From assembly GCF_000237925.1 (NCBI RefSeq), contig NC_031502.1, positions 35,083,299 through 35,147,298 on the forward strand: 64,000 nt of DNA. Direction: 5' to 3'. Source of the DNA: Schistosoma mansoni. Lineage: Eukaryota > Platyhelminthes > Trematoda > Strigeidida > Schistosomatidae. Shown here piece after piece: positions 48,393-60,390 of this stretch. The position numbers were made by a program, and so were the translations under genes. Under the pieces are notes generated by a model. That model had not been told where the DNA came from. It ran no database searches and was given only the letters and a program-made list of their open reading frames with translations. The number at the start of each line of letters is the position of its first letter. The first letter of the stretch is position 1.

Positions 48393-51300
48393 CTAACTAA
48401 CAGAATTTAGTGTAGGAATAAACATTGTAGTTGTATTTGGTAATAATCGAATACCTAATCCATTAGATGATTTACAATGATCATTTCTTGATTCTTGAAT
48501 TACATTTGAATTATTTGATACTGGTAATTGTGTTGTCATAATTGGTGTTTGTGGTGTAAATTTACCATTTATCATTGTATTATCTGGACTAGAATTATGA
48601 TATTGACTAATGGAATTACCATTATTATTAATCGTTGTATTAGGAGCATTTATTGATTGATGAAACAAATCAAAAGGATCTACAATATACATTTTAGTTA
48701 AATAATCTTTAGGATAAGTAAAATGATTGTTTATATTAAATGTTCCCGGGCATGTTTGACGTATTGATAAGTTAGATTTTGAAGTCTCTGAAAGACTTTC
48801 TGTGCCATGAATACTATTATTATTAGTATTATTTAATTGTTGAAAATCAACTTTGTTATCGATAATCTGAGAATAAGAGAATACTTGTTCACTAGAATAC
48901 AATGACGGTATAACAGGTGCATCTGAATACCAATTTTGTATTTGATTTAAACAATCTTTAAATGTTGGACGTCTTTCAATCTCTTCATTCCAACAACTAG
49001 TAATAAACATATAGATGTTAGTTGAACAGTGTTGTGGACATGATAATAATTGTCTAGAACGTATTAAATCTAAAACTTCTGGATCAGAAAATGCAGAATA
49101 TGGTCTCATACCACCAGACCAAACTTCCCACATCAATACACCAAATGCCCAAATATCTGATTCAATAGTAAATTTACCATAGATAATTGAATCAAGTGGC
49201 ATCCATCGAATCGGAAGCATAAGACTATGAGGATGTAAACGATAATAATCAGCTGCATAACAATCACGTGCTAAGCCAAGATCAGTAATTTTACAAAATA
49301 ATTGCTCATTCAAAATGATCACGTTTCTTGCAGCTAAATCACGATGAACAAAACGATGACTAGATAAATAATCCATTCCAGCAGCAACTTGAGATAATAC
49401 TCTCCAAATTTCTGATTCACTAAGAGGGTTTGGCAGACTAGATGTCACGCCATTAGGATAACTTACATTGGTTAAATTTATCTGATTAATCATAGATCTT
49501 CTTGAAGATAATAATTCACATAAATCAAGATATTGTCGAATTTCAAATATCATACACCATGGTGGGTGTTGTACACTAACCCCAAGAAGACTAAGTACAT
49601 TTGGATGATCTAATTCAGAAATTAAATTAGCTTCTCTACGAAAATTTGCTTGTAAACTGGCAGGCGAACCAGCTGATAAGGTTTTTACAATAACTGAGAT
49701 TGGATGACCATTTTCATAAGCACTATTTGGAAGTAGTTCAGCCTTGTAAACCGGTCCAAAAACACCTTGTCCAAATTGTTTCCCAAATCTTTTTGTACAA
49801 AAGATAATTTAAAATGTAAGATACACATAAACTAATATATTTAAATATCAATATATAAGAAAAATTTGTTGCTCTACGACATAATAGCACATTGATGAAT
49901 ATTTAAGTAGGTGTGTGTTATTTAGTTTCTAAAACAAACTTCTAACCACATAACAGTTAGTTTGAATTCCGTTTCATCTATTTCAGTTTGAGTAGCCGAG
50001 TACAATGTTCGATTATCTCTTACATTTAAACGTGAATATATAAACTTGTATTTGGTGACTGAATTTCATTGTGTTATTCATTTTTTATATTTTTGCTTTA
50101 TACCTAGTTTACAACCTTAAAATTGTCTTCATTTCTGTCCTAATGTAAACTATCATTTAGCATGAAAGCCTAGACCACTTACCTTTGATTAACATGATTA
50201 CATCAAGGAAAGAAATTCAGAAGAGATATGTGATTAAAATAAAACTGCAAGCTATTATATTAATTCTGAACTGATTTTATAATAATACGGAAATTACTAA
50301 ACTGAACTGCGATTAACTAAGGTTTTTTCTTGAAATAAACGAGTTCAGGACTAAGGTACCTAGGTCATTGTGTAAGCCAGCTGTTTTTGTAAATTCGACA
50401 TTTAGTAGCAATATGTCTCATAGCTAGCCTAGAAGTCATTATCATCAAAACTTCAAACAGAAATCAGTCATCTACAGACATCAAGATATTTGAGAATTTT
50501 ATTTGCATTTAACAATTTCTCAACAAATTATTAAGGTTTTCCCTTTGAATCTAACCGCTTTCATTCAGACTTAACCCATGTAATAAAGTACATGATAAGT
50601 AATTTTAGATATAGTTATTTGAGTTCAAAATCGTTATAAGACTCACCGCAACTGAGAAATAGGATATTCCACAGCCTTCATAGGCTGATCTTCCAAGTTA
50701 ATTTTTGAGAATAGTGTGGCGTTTTGTGAAGCGTTAAATGAGTTTATTGATGAAGGAGGGTCATTTAATAAAAATTCATTAGGACTAGCGTTTCTAAGTG
50801 TTGTATAAGCCGCTGGGCTTTCAGCATCAGCTTTTGTTTCATAATGTAATCCTGTCTCTGATATTATATCACCATTTAATGGCAAGTGGATAGACTGATT
50901 AAATGGCTGTGCATTATATGGTGGGTCGGTCAGGTTAAATGGAATTGATGTTGGTGCAATCGCTGTAATGCCCATTTGTGATTGTGTCGTTAAACATTGT
51001 GATCCTGGCGGAGGCGGTGCAGGAGCTCGAGGAGGTGGTAATTGTGGGATTAAGAAGTTAGAAGCTTGATACTGAAAATACGTCGCAGAACCATTATGTT
51101 TAACGGATGCGACTGCAGAAATAGATGTGTCATTAAGTACACCATTTGTGTTGTGAAGATTAGAAGAAACACTGTTATGCCCAACCGTCGCTGGTGCGCT
51201 CATAGCATTGGCATCACTTGTGCTGCAAATCGTATTACTTCCACAATATGTAGTTGTGTAAGCCTCTTGCATACCATTTAGGAAACCGTTTGTACCACCT

Positions 51301-54300
51301 AGTTTAATACCAGCTCCCATTCCAGGGACTCTTCTTTGCTTGCTGCTATGATTTGAGTCATTAGGAGCCCCAACTCCTTGTCCCCTTACGTGAAACCCAT
51401 CCAATCTTTCAGTTTCAGAACAATTACGATTGCCTCGACAGTTGGAGTGAATACGTGATCTTCCTAGGAAACTTGAACTATCTGTTGTTAAACGCGGTGA
51501 ATCACTCGTACCATGTCGACAGAGAAAGCATACAGCAAGAAGAACGAGACCCAATAATGCCAATGCTCCAAATGAAACGAAAATGGGTAACAAATCAGGG
51601 CCAGTTGATAATGCAGTATTTAAGTCTTGACTAGATGATAAGGCACCATTTTCATTCTTTTCTATCAGATGACCAGGTGATGGTGCAGCCACATGATGTT
51701 CGTCCCAGAATTGTCCATCATTGTCTTGCCTGTATTCTGATACTATGAAGGAAAACCAGAAAATTATGTGTATAAAAATCTTACATATTTTTAAGCTCAA
51801 GGGTCGGACAAAAATTATATGAACAACTGGTTAAAACAAGTCACTTTTAATTCATTTCAGACTATTTTTTGAATAATTACACGTGATTCCCTGTTATTAT
51901 CCTCCATAATTTAAAGATGTAACATGATGGTTTAATAGTAAACTCTTAAGCTCAGAAGATAGTTCACATGATCTAAGTATCAGTTTTTACTTATAAATTG
52001 GTGATAATTCCAATCAATAGGTTACCGCTTCGATGTCAAAGCTTCAATACAATTTATTGTTTTTTAAAAAATCCAAATTAACAATTACAGGAATACTTCA
52101 AAAGTAGCTTCTTGTATTTGTGTTACTAGTGTAATATAAATGCAAGTTTAGTCACTGATTGACCATTGACATCCATTATTACCAGAAATATTTATCAGTC
52201 AAGTAAGATTTGTGAAGTCTGAGAATCAAGGACGTTTTGTAATAAATTCTTCGTAGACGAAAAAGCTCACACTATTCGACGAACCTTGATTCTTACAAAA
52301 AGTTAGTTGTACGAATGGAATTTAGTTTAATAACAGAAATCAGAATTTAAATAAATGATTATGAGTAATCTTGTTTTTCTGGAGGCCTTTAAGAAAACAT
52401 AACTAGACAAGTAGTAATTTGTGAGTTCAACCAACTAGATTTACCAAAAGTCATAAAAACACATTAGTATCTGAGATTCATCAAACATATTTCAAATATT
52501 TATCAATTTCAGTTGCATTCTGAGGAATAACTGTTAACACTTATATGAAAAATTCTTAGATTTATTAGTTAGTCGATAAAAGGCAGTTTTCATCACTTTG
52601 TTATATAGACTGTATTAAGTAAATGCTGGTATTTCTGCTAATTAACTCTTATCATTCAACTCAAAAAGTGATCATTCCACATTACAATAGAACTTTACTT
52701 GAATTTGTAACCAAGTAGTAATTACGTGGTAGACCGTTCAGGAAGCGTATATACCAATGGAAGTTCATCGATAACAATTCAAAAACTCGATTAGGATCAG
52801 ATTTGAGTTCTAAGAATAATTTTACTCATGATGAGTAAGTCATTGGCTATTTGAAATTAATAGCTTGATGGATAACACTCTACTATTTAAAATAATAGAT
52901 ACTTGTTTAAAATCTCACCATTATTACCCGAGTACATTTAACTGACAAGTACCAAAATGTGAGACGTGCTTCCTGGATCCCGCTCTTAACCATAATACAA
53001 TAATAATTTCAATTGTTAAAATCGATTGATAATTCACTGATCATGTAAAAAGTGAAAGATTAACAAGATTCATCAAAAGTTGAAATAAGAAGAAACTATA
53101 GACGTCAGATTTAACTTACTTTGTCCTGACACAACCAAAGGTTCACCTATACGACGACATGTTTGTGGATTATCCATTGAATAAATCGGTAGACGTGAAC
53201 AATCCATAATCATTTCCGGTACTAAATTTTAAGAAAAATATCGTTGAAATAATTCACATAACTGTTACAAAAATAATACGTTAAACTTTTTGAATTCGAA
53301 CAAAAATATCCCTTAAAGACAATGGATTTCTGAAGAAACGTATCGACCTGAATGATGAAATAAAGAAGACGGTTAAAACATTCCTCTTATTTACGTGTGT
53401 TCATACTGTGATCCACAGAAACGATGAAAGTATTAAAAAAGCTAGTTTTATTTTAAAAATAAAATGCCATTAGTACGTAAAGCTTATATTAGTCCAATTT
53501 AGTTTCATGCAGTTTATGCAACCTAGCACAACTGAAAAGGGTTTTATCAGTTAAGCAAACATTAACCTGGAGTAGAATAAAGACAAAGATAAGCCGATGG
53601 TCATCGTAATCATGAACTGGTTTCATATGGTAATTAGTGAATAATTTTGAGATCAACTTTTAAAACTTGTAGAGGAAATCTCTGATATTCAATATCAATC
53701 GATGTCAGATAAAGATTTAAGTCAAAACTGTAGCTCACTGGGTTTCGATTGAATGGTATCAAGATGTTATTGTCGCTTCCATATCCGAGTTAAATCATAT
53801 GTAGGGTAATGAAAACATTATGCCATAGATCCTGAAGCTACACAATAACAGCTGTATAATGCGCTCTAATTTTCACCAAGATACAATTAGGTTTACTGAG
53901 CTATCGATATCATTTAACAATAACGCAATATCTTTCTAGGATATTTTCTTCTTTTATTTCCCTTAAGATTGACAGTATAGTGCCTTGTTTGTTAAAAGAA
54001 GAACGAACTCTTAATATGTTCCAAAATTACGAATATACTATTCACTGAGAATTTCTACTTACGATATACAGATAGTGAATAGATGTATATGACAAGTTAT
54101 TTAAAACTCAAGTCCAGTCGTCAGGTTCCAGCACAGTGAGGTAAAAACGTTGTATCCAACTCTAATACATAAATGCCTATAGTTCAATTGTACATAGGGT
54201 AGTAGGTGTGTGTACTAATAAAGTGTTTAGATTTAAAAGAAAACAACTAACCAATTCTTTTTGGATTATAAAAAATAACATTAGACAAAATTTGGTGAGT

Positions 54301-54388
54301 AATATATTGCAACTTAGAGATTCTTATTAGTACTGATCTCCTGGTCAGTAAACTACAAATTCACTGTAAACCTAATTGTCTAAGAAAG

Positions 54389-54445
<57 letters not shown>

Positions 54446-54731
54446 CACTTACAGTCATACAAAAATTTTCTATCCAAATAGTCATATGTTGGTCCACATT
54501 CATTTTGCATTACATTTTCGCATTCTTGTCTGCATAAGTGACGTGTCTGATATAAATAACGCATGGAGTTCTCATTTAATGATTGTGTTTCGCTTGAGAC
54601 ATCATTTTCAAAAGAAACAGGTTTTGTTTCTAAACACACTGGAAAATTATAATAACAAATTGCTTCCATTAAACGTCTTAAACAATCTTCTCGTACACGA
54701 TGTAGCGATTGAGTTGCAGTAAGCTTAAGAA
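48393..54731 (-). CDS. ROR-family receptor tyrosine kinase (5' end missing)
   Basis: Exons on the minus strand: 54453-54731, 53120-53221, 50647-51742 and 48393-49788, all GT-AG and frame-keeping, giving about 956 residues after an unseen N terminus. The first two encode the second half of a Frizzled-type cysteine-rich domain (MEAICYYNFPVC, then HLCRQECENVMQNEC, then PQTCRRIGEPL). The third has a short linker, a transmembrane helix (LLPIFVSFGALALLGLVLLA) and a long juxtamembrane region with a proline-rich PPPRAPAPPPPG. The fourth is the kinase: FGQGVFG loop, IVKTL lysine, HRDLAARN (Asp codon near 49339), ITDLGLARD, YYRL activation-loop tyrosines, IRWMPLDSI, DIWAFGVLMWEVWS, CWNEEIERRPTFKD, then a Ser/Asn-rich tail of about 170 residues. 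DLG rather than DFG, and the WMPxxxIxYGKF block, point to ROR. By family it is a Wnt-type receptor at the plasma membrane. No kringle is seen. Upstream exons were not identified. Confidence 0.85.
54390..54443. repeat. (AT)27 microsatellite beside a ROR splice donor
   Basis: A 54-base pure AT tract beginning nine bases into the intron, immediately after the donor of the CRD exon (exon end 54453, GTAAGTGAT then the repeat on the minus strand). Confidence 0.95.
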
Positions 54732-56104
54732 CTATAAGAAATAAGGAATAAAAATAGCAATATGTTAGTTTATAATACGAATAACAAATGACTTTATTGT
54801 AAAGAATTTTGATTTCATATTACTTTTTGATAAATTCGTTAATTAATTTTTTTATCTCAATCTATGTTAGAATTCGTGGTGCCGAGTCAGTCCTAACATA
54901 TACTATTGAAAAGAAAGATGAGAACAGACTATTATTTTCGATTTTACTGTCATGAACAATGTGATTGTGAATGTTTATGTTGGTAAGGGTTGTGACTATT
55001 AAATTCGTTTCTGCAATTTCATCTCTTTTATAAAAGGAGAAAATGAAATAAACTAAGGAAAACATTGAAATTTGACGAGTACTTAAACAGCTCTCCTGAA
55101 GATATACAGCAAAACACGAAAAGGGGAAGCCTGTTGTTAAAATGGAACTTCGGGTATCATGTGATTCACATAATTCTAATTCATCTATACAACGAATATT
55201 TCGAAAGTCGTTTACTATCCCCATGAACTTAAATAATACTCAGAATCTTGTGTCCCTGAGTAGTCATCAATGTACATTTTGGGCTTGAAAGTTGAATGGT
55301 TAGGCTAATAAACACCACATTCTCGTCCGTTCGACAATGAGAATTGTATCGAAATGAATGTAACATTTTCATCTTTTCTTGTGAAGATTATTTTAAAAAA
55401 AAAGTTTTTACTACTGTGTATAATATTAGTAGCTAAAATTAGTAAGCATAATTTATGCATCACATTCACTAAATTAAGACAGGAAGAAATAATAATAGAA
55501 TGAAATATAAACGAACTGTTTGATACTTTGTGACTTCGATTTAATCGTGACTAGTCAGCACTCATATAATTTATATAAATAAAAGCATGAGCAGTTCATA
55601 ACCTATTCTGTCTAGTGGTTTCAACTTCTGTTATGAATAAGTAAAATAAATCCTTATACAAATTCTTAGATGAAATAGCAATTTTACTCATTCATTTTTA
55701 TTTCACACTTGAAGGTAATAACATAAGTGCTATGAAATCTTTATTCAGATGTTAATTTTCTGTCTGATGATCAGAGAGGACAACGTGTGCATGGATTTCG
55801 GTCAAGTTAAAAATACCCCATCATATCTTAAATCAGCAATATTAATTTACTTATTATGTGTAAATGAAATCTTTTTTCACACACGTAGGTTAAAAAGGTG
55901 CAAGTAGTGAGAAATTATTATTGTAACATATACGAAGCAAATTTATTTATATAAATTAGATTAGTGTGATAGCATTACTGTTAAAAGTTGATATTTATTA
56001 AATAATAACAACTTTGTTGGCGGAGATTTTCCAGGACAAATTTAACAGAATTAAACATAGTCACTCTTCCATCATTTTAAAGAAGGATTAGCTTAGTTGA
56101 TTAT
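54732..56104. other. Intron or upstream region of the ROR gene
   Basis: The missing 5' exons of the receptor should lie at or beyond this stretch. A minus-strand frame at 54862-55224 contains six cysteines and reads NDFRNIRCIDELELC, faintly like the first part of a Frizzled domain, but I find no matching splice sites. Otherwise AT-rich with nothing recognised. Confidence 0.35.
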
Positions 56105-56430
56105 TTAATTTAATCTATTTATTTGAACACATAAATATTGGTACAAAGAGGCACCGAAAACATATATGCTACACAAGTCACTTGATTTGTGAGTGGGCTG
56201 TGATACTGTCTGAGTGTCCAAATCGAAGCAGCTGTTTTTCTTAGGGGGTCACACCCGGAGCCTTAGACCTAAAGGTCCAGTCCATAAGGCAGTGAAGAAA
56301 CATCAGTAGATGTAGTTTCATGGTGGCTGGTGACCAACAGTAGGTTCATACTCAATTTGTTGCCTCAGGATCCTGGAACCCATTGGTTTGGAATCAGCGT
56401 TTTCAAACTCCCCTAGGTGGATGTATAAAA
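56105..56430 (-). repeat. 530-bp dispersed repeat, diverged copy C (minus)
   Basis: Follows copies A and B through blocks such as ATATTGGTACAAAG, CACACCCGGAGCCTT, GACCTAAAGGTC and CAAACTCCCCTA, with many substitutions, and is truncated at its 5' end relative to B. Confidence 0.8.
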
Positions 56431-56655
56431 TCCGTATCGATCAACAGAAAAAAAGCTACATCCATTGTAGAAATGCATAATTAATAATACCGTACTTATT
56501 TACAATATGAAATTTTCATCTTTAATTTAATTAAGTTTCCTTTTTGTTTAAACATTGCATATAGTTAGATATATTGATGAGCTTATGCACAGCGACTGAG
56601 TCGTATCTTTATTGGTAAATAACTCTAGAGAAGGAGTTTTGTGGCTATTATTGTA

Positions 56656-56901
56656 ATTTTAATAGTTGAGATCATGAGTCAATTGAAGTTAGACTTTAAC
56701 ACTGTTGGATGTCGGCTCAGTGGTCTCGATGTTAAGCGATCGCGCGCGAGACTAATTGGTCCTGGGTTCGAATCTCGCGAGACTGGATCGTGGATGTGCA
56801 CTACTGAGGAGTCCCACAATAGGACGAAACGGTCATCCAGTGCTTCCAGGTAACTCATGGAAGTCTACCTTCACTAGACTCATGATCTCAACTATTAAAA
56901 T
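56656..56901 (+). mobile_element. Hammerhead and tRNA-like element with perfect terminal inverted repeats
   Basis: The ends (56656-56680 and 56877-56901) are 25-bp perfect inverted repeats containing TAGTTGAGATCATGAGTC, flanked by TGTA on both sides (56652-56655, 56902-56905). Inside, a tRNA-like head has GTCGGCTCAGTGGTCTCG and a B box GGGTTCGAATCTC. A hammerhead core follows: CTGAGGAG at 56804-56811, stem II GTCC/GGAC, GAAAC at 56826-56830, then GGTC. Stem III is nearly absent and stem I pairs poorly next to the core, so cleavage is doubtful. The tRNA head and hammerhead fit the Sm-alpha SINE family; the inverted ends are more like a MITE. Confidence 0.75.
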
Positions 56902-56905
56902 TGTA

Positions 56906-58462
56906 AAGAAATTAAAAGTGATTTAAATGTTTGGATATATATATATATATATTTCTAATATCTGCATGATCATCAATAATAAATGAATTCATTGATAAAG
57001 AATATGCTAAAACAACTGTGCGATAACACATCTACAACTAATCAGTAATTGATGTGTATCTGATAATTTGATTACTTAACTATGACTTCATGCGGGTAGC
57101 TTATTAATAGTATGAAAACTTTGAAGAACTGTTATTGAAAATTTTTCTAGTTACAAAGAACTTATTTCTGGACTTATGATTTAGTTAACATGAAACTTTT
57201 GGTCAGGTAAACTGTGATTTTTAACTTTAGGTAGTAAATATTATGGTTACTGTTCGATTTTTTAGGAAGCAAAGAATTTATAAATATTTAGTTATTGGAA
57301 AAATTACCCTATTAATTGGAAGAGTTTGTTTGTGAATTCTAATGGATGAATGTGTTGTTTGTTAAAGTCATTGTTTACCATAACAAGTGACCATATTATT
57401 TAATTTTCAAAATATGTTGATGTCCATAAAGATATGTGTAAAGATTTTCCTATATAGTGGTTTGTGAGTATATGTTAAAAACAATTTAAGAAAGTTGATC
57501 ATCTTTGAGAAATGACTTTTGAAATCGGAAATAATTTTTGTTGGAACTACCATCGAATAGTGGAACAATTCTATTCTGTTATTCCTGGTGTCATGGAATG
57601 TTATCCCGAAGGAATATATCTGAAATGATGCGAACATGGATATTCGTTAGAATTTCGTCGATTTATTCGAGTAACTGCATCATCTCCATTCTTCACATGG
57701 ACAAAGAAATAAATGATACCTCATTCGGTGTTCAATTTACTTATGTCATTACTTATTCACATAGGTTATATTTCTTCAGCTATCTGATGCTTAGTTACTA
57801 CTATTATTGATGTTCTGAATTCTTATTGAAAATAGTTACTAGTTTGTCATCAAAAAGGTCGCCATTATCAGACTAAGTTAAAAGTACGCTTTCACCCGTG
57901 TTACCCTTCTCTGTGAGCTAAACATATTCTCGATTATTTCCAAATCGTGTTTTATACATTAGCACGCTTGAAGTTACTTCAATGACGTGTTCTGAAAATG
58001 AAATTTTTTATAGAGATTATAGATACGCCTTAAAGATTTAGGAAGAAAAGACATGTAACTTTAACCCCTTAATATTTACTACCAGATGGATTGATTTATT
58101 TTGGTCATGTACCTGTAATCCCTATTAAGGACTGTGGTGATAGTAAGTATTATTTAGTGATTAATTTAGGATAAAAATCCGTCTTTGTTAAAATCATGTT
58201 TTCCTACGTCAGAACTACAAAGATGACTTTAAAAGGAATTGAAACAAAAACAGTTTACATACCCACATATGTATAATGACACATTTTTGATCAACAGGAA
58301 AGTTTAGCAAATAATTAGGTCAAACAGGTGCTTGTTTTTCTACTATGTTAAAGACAAACACCATCTGTGTTGTTAAATTACAAGACATATTAATAATGTA
58401 ACTCATAATACACAGATATTCTGACAGTAAATCAAGGTACAAAATTTATATCAAAGTCTAAG
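56906..58462. other. Unassigned, AT-rich
   Basis: Frames at 57407-57637 (minus) and 57538-57810 (plus) overlap on opposite strands and neither shows a domain. This may be a further ROR intron. A short (AT)n tract lies near 56937-56952. Confidence 0.35.
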
Positions 58463-58467
58463 GTATC

Positions 58468-58820
58468 TGTAAGGGTGGCTCGTTGGTAAACTCTAGGAAG
58501 CCTCAAGAAGGCCAGAAAGAGACGAAGACATTCCATCCAATCACTGCTAGGGGAATGTTCTAGAACGTCAACGTGTGGCTTCCGGATTGGATGGATACGA
58601 ATGACCCCCTATATGCCTGTTGGTTGTCTGAAATGATGATTTACTCTCAGCCAAAAACTATAAATACATGAGATTTCTGTACCATATTTTGACACTGTTT
58701 TGGGGAATAAAGTTCCTACTTACTAGTCTTCTGTCTTCTCTCTTGCGACGTTGCGGGCTCGATCGTTCAAGTAGTCTAGTAGTACGCGGCATAGTAAGAA
58801 TCATAGCTCTAGATATAACA
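58468..58820 (+). mobile_element. Solo LTR with 5-bp target duplication
   Basis: Starts TGTAAGGGTGG and ends TATAACA (TG...CA). It is flanked by a perfect 5-bp duplication GTATC (58463-58467 and 58821-58825). A TATAAATA at 58660-58667 and an AATAAA at 58707-58712 give the expected U3-R-U5 order in plus orientation. It is 353 bp with no coding sequence. The clean termini suggest a fairly recent insertion. Confidence 0.8.
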
Positions 58821-58825
58821 GTATC

Positions 58826-59989
58826 CCATCATTGAGGATAGTCTACACCACTAATTAGCTTCAGTTAAAGGACAAATGGACATTCATGATAACACAATGC
58901 ATGGAACGTATGACCTTTAGGTTTCGAGTGGACTATTCTTCCTTAAGATCACAAAATTTTCATCTATTAGTTTAGAATTCTAACTCCAGTCAATTCACTC
59001 TCATGCATAACCATCGTCTATTCTCATAGATGGCAGAGCTGTTGCAAAAGATGAAGGTTTAGAACTAGATTCCTAGACAGCTCATGAAAACCTACAACTG
59101 AGAAGTTATGTACTAAGACAAACGGCTGTCCAGAGCTCCTATATTTTGAGTGGTTGTATAGGTAAAGTCAAACAGTGGTGCAATTATCTTAAACTCAAAA
59201 AATCCGCGTAAGCCTAATGTCATTGAGAAAGTGATGAGATATGAACTGAAAATAAGCGACATTACTGTATTTACCGGAATTACTTGAAATATATTGTTAA
59301 ACAGACATTTTTAGAAAATAAAAAGTGTAGACAACTACTTACTAAGCAACCGGTGATTAAAAAAAGATATCTGACTTCTTTTTATAATAATAAAACAGAC
59401 TGGCGCTTCAATCACGCTTCCCTTTCCCAACCACTTAAGATGGTTAAATACAGTTTAATCAAATCCTAATTAAAGTTCAATACCGTACGATTGTATTGAC
59501 TTACTCAATAACTACATGTGCATATATCTATATCTATTTAAATGTTTGTAACAACAGATGTAAGCGAACAATTGTTTTCAGTTAGATCGTCATCAGGCTT
59601 TACTTTAATAAACATAAATATTTATACGAAAATTTTAAACCAATCAAGACTATTCAAGTCAATAATCATCATGAAATAGAATACGTTACCGAGCATAATA
59701 GGTAAAAGTACAAGTTGATAGTGTGAAGACAGGTGTACTAATAGTAGTAAGAATATTAAATTACGATAACAAAAGTCATATCATTAGTTAAACATTGGAA
59801 ATAGAAGGTCAAACGTGGGTAAAGACGTAGAATAATCATCACAAAACATTAAGATCATTACGTAATAAGAAGTGTGTAAATAATTAGATAGTGAAGAATA
59901 CAAACGGAAAGAGGTGGAAAATTACAAACAAATGCTAACAAAATAAAAATGAAAAAATAAAATAATGTCATTTGTTAAGTTATGTCCGG
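58826..59989. other. Unassigned intergenic stretch
   Basis: No gene recognised; the frame at 59284-59469 has no known motif. A TTAGATCGTCATCAGGC block near 59580 resembles short ends of dispersed repeats but has no partner in the window. Confidence 0.3.
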
Positions 59990-60390
59990 TCATGGAAGGG
60001 ATAGGGGGGTTACAAATTTCTTCTGTACACATAAATTGGGGTGAAATGTACGAATTATTATGGCTTCTGCTATATGAAGGAGACGAGAACGAACTCCGTT
60101 GGGAAATGATGGAGGTGTACGATAGATCACTCGAAATGATTTCGATTTATCTACATTATGACCACTGTCAATTAGATGTGCCAATATGGAACTGCGTATA
60201 GTTTTTATCTGGCCCTTATCAAACCATGCTGGTAGATGTTCATTCATTAATTGATTAAGTTGCCTAGTAGTACGCTCGATATAGCTATCTATACAGAGGC
60301 AGCTAAACTTATAAATGCACATAGAGGAGGCCAATTCAGGTAACTTTTCCTTCGTTTGTGTAGACATCACTGGTCGACTCGAGAAAGGGC
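59990..60390 (-). mobile_element. Penelope-like element, GIY-YIG endonuclease fragment
   Basis: A 126-codon minus-strand frame (59990-60370) reads CIYKFSCLCIDSYIERTTRQL, then LNEHLPAWF-type residues, then SSILAHLIDSGHNVD, then RLLHIAEAIIIRTFHPNLC. This order (IY...YIERT.R.L, then AxHxxxxGH, then EAxxIR...PxLN) is that of the GIY-YIG endonuclease at the C terminus of Penelope-like retroelements. The glycine of GIY is not retained, and no reverse transcriptase is found upstream (higher coordinates), so this is a truncated copy. Confidence 0.75.

Noticed and set aside
54862-55224. Cysteine-containing minus-strand frame as the missing first CRD exon of ROR
   Set aside because: I could not find a donor in the required phase, and the cysteine spacing does not clearly match a Frizzled domain.
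57407-57810. Opposed frames that might be upstream receptor exons
   Set aside because: No domain signature and no consistent splice sites on either strand.
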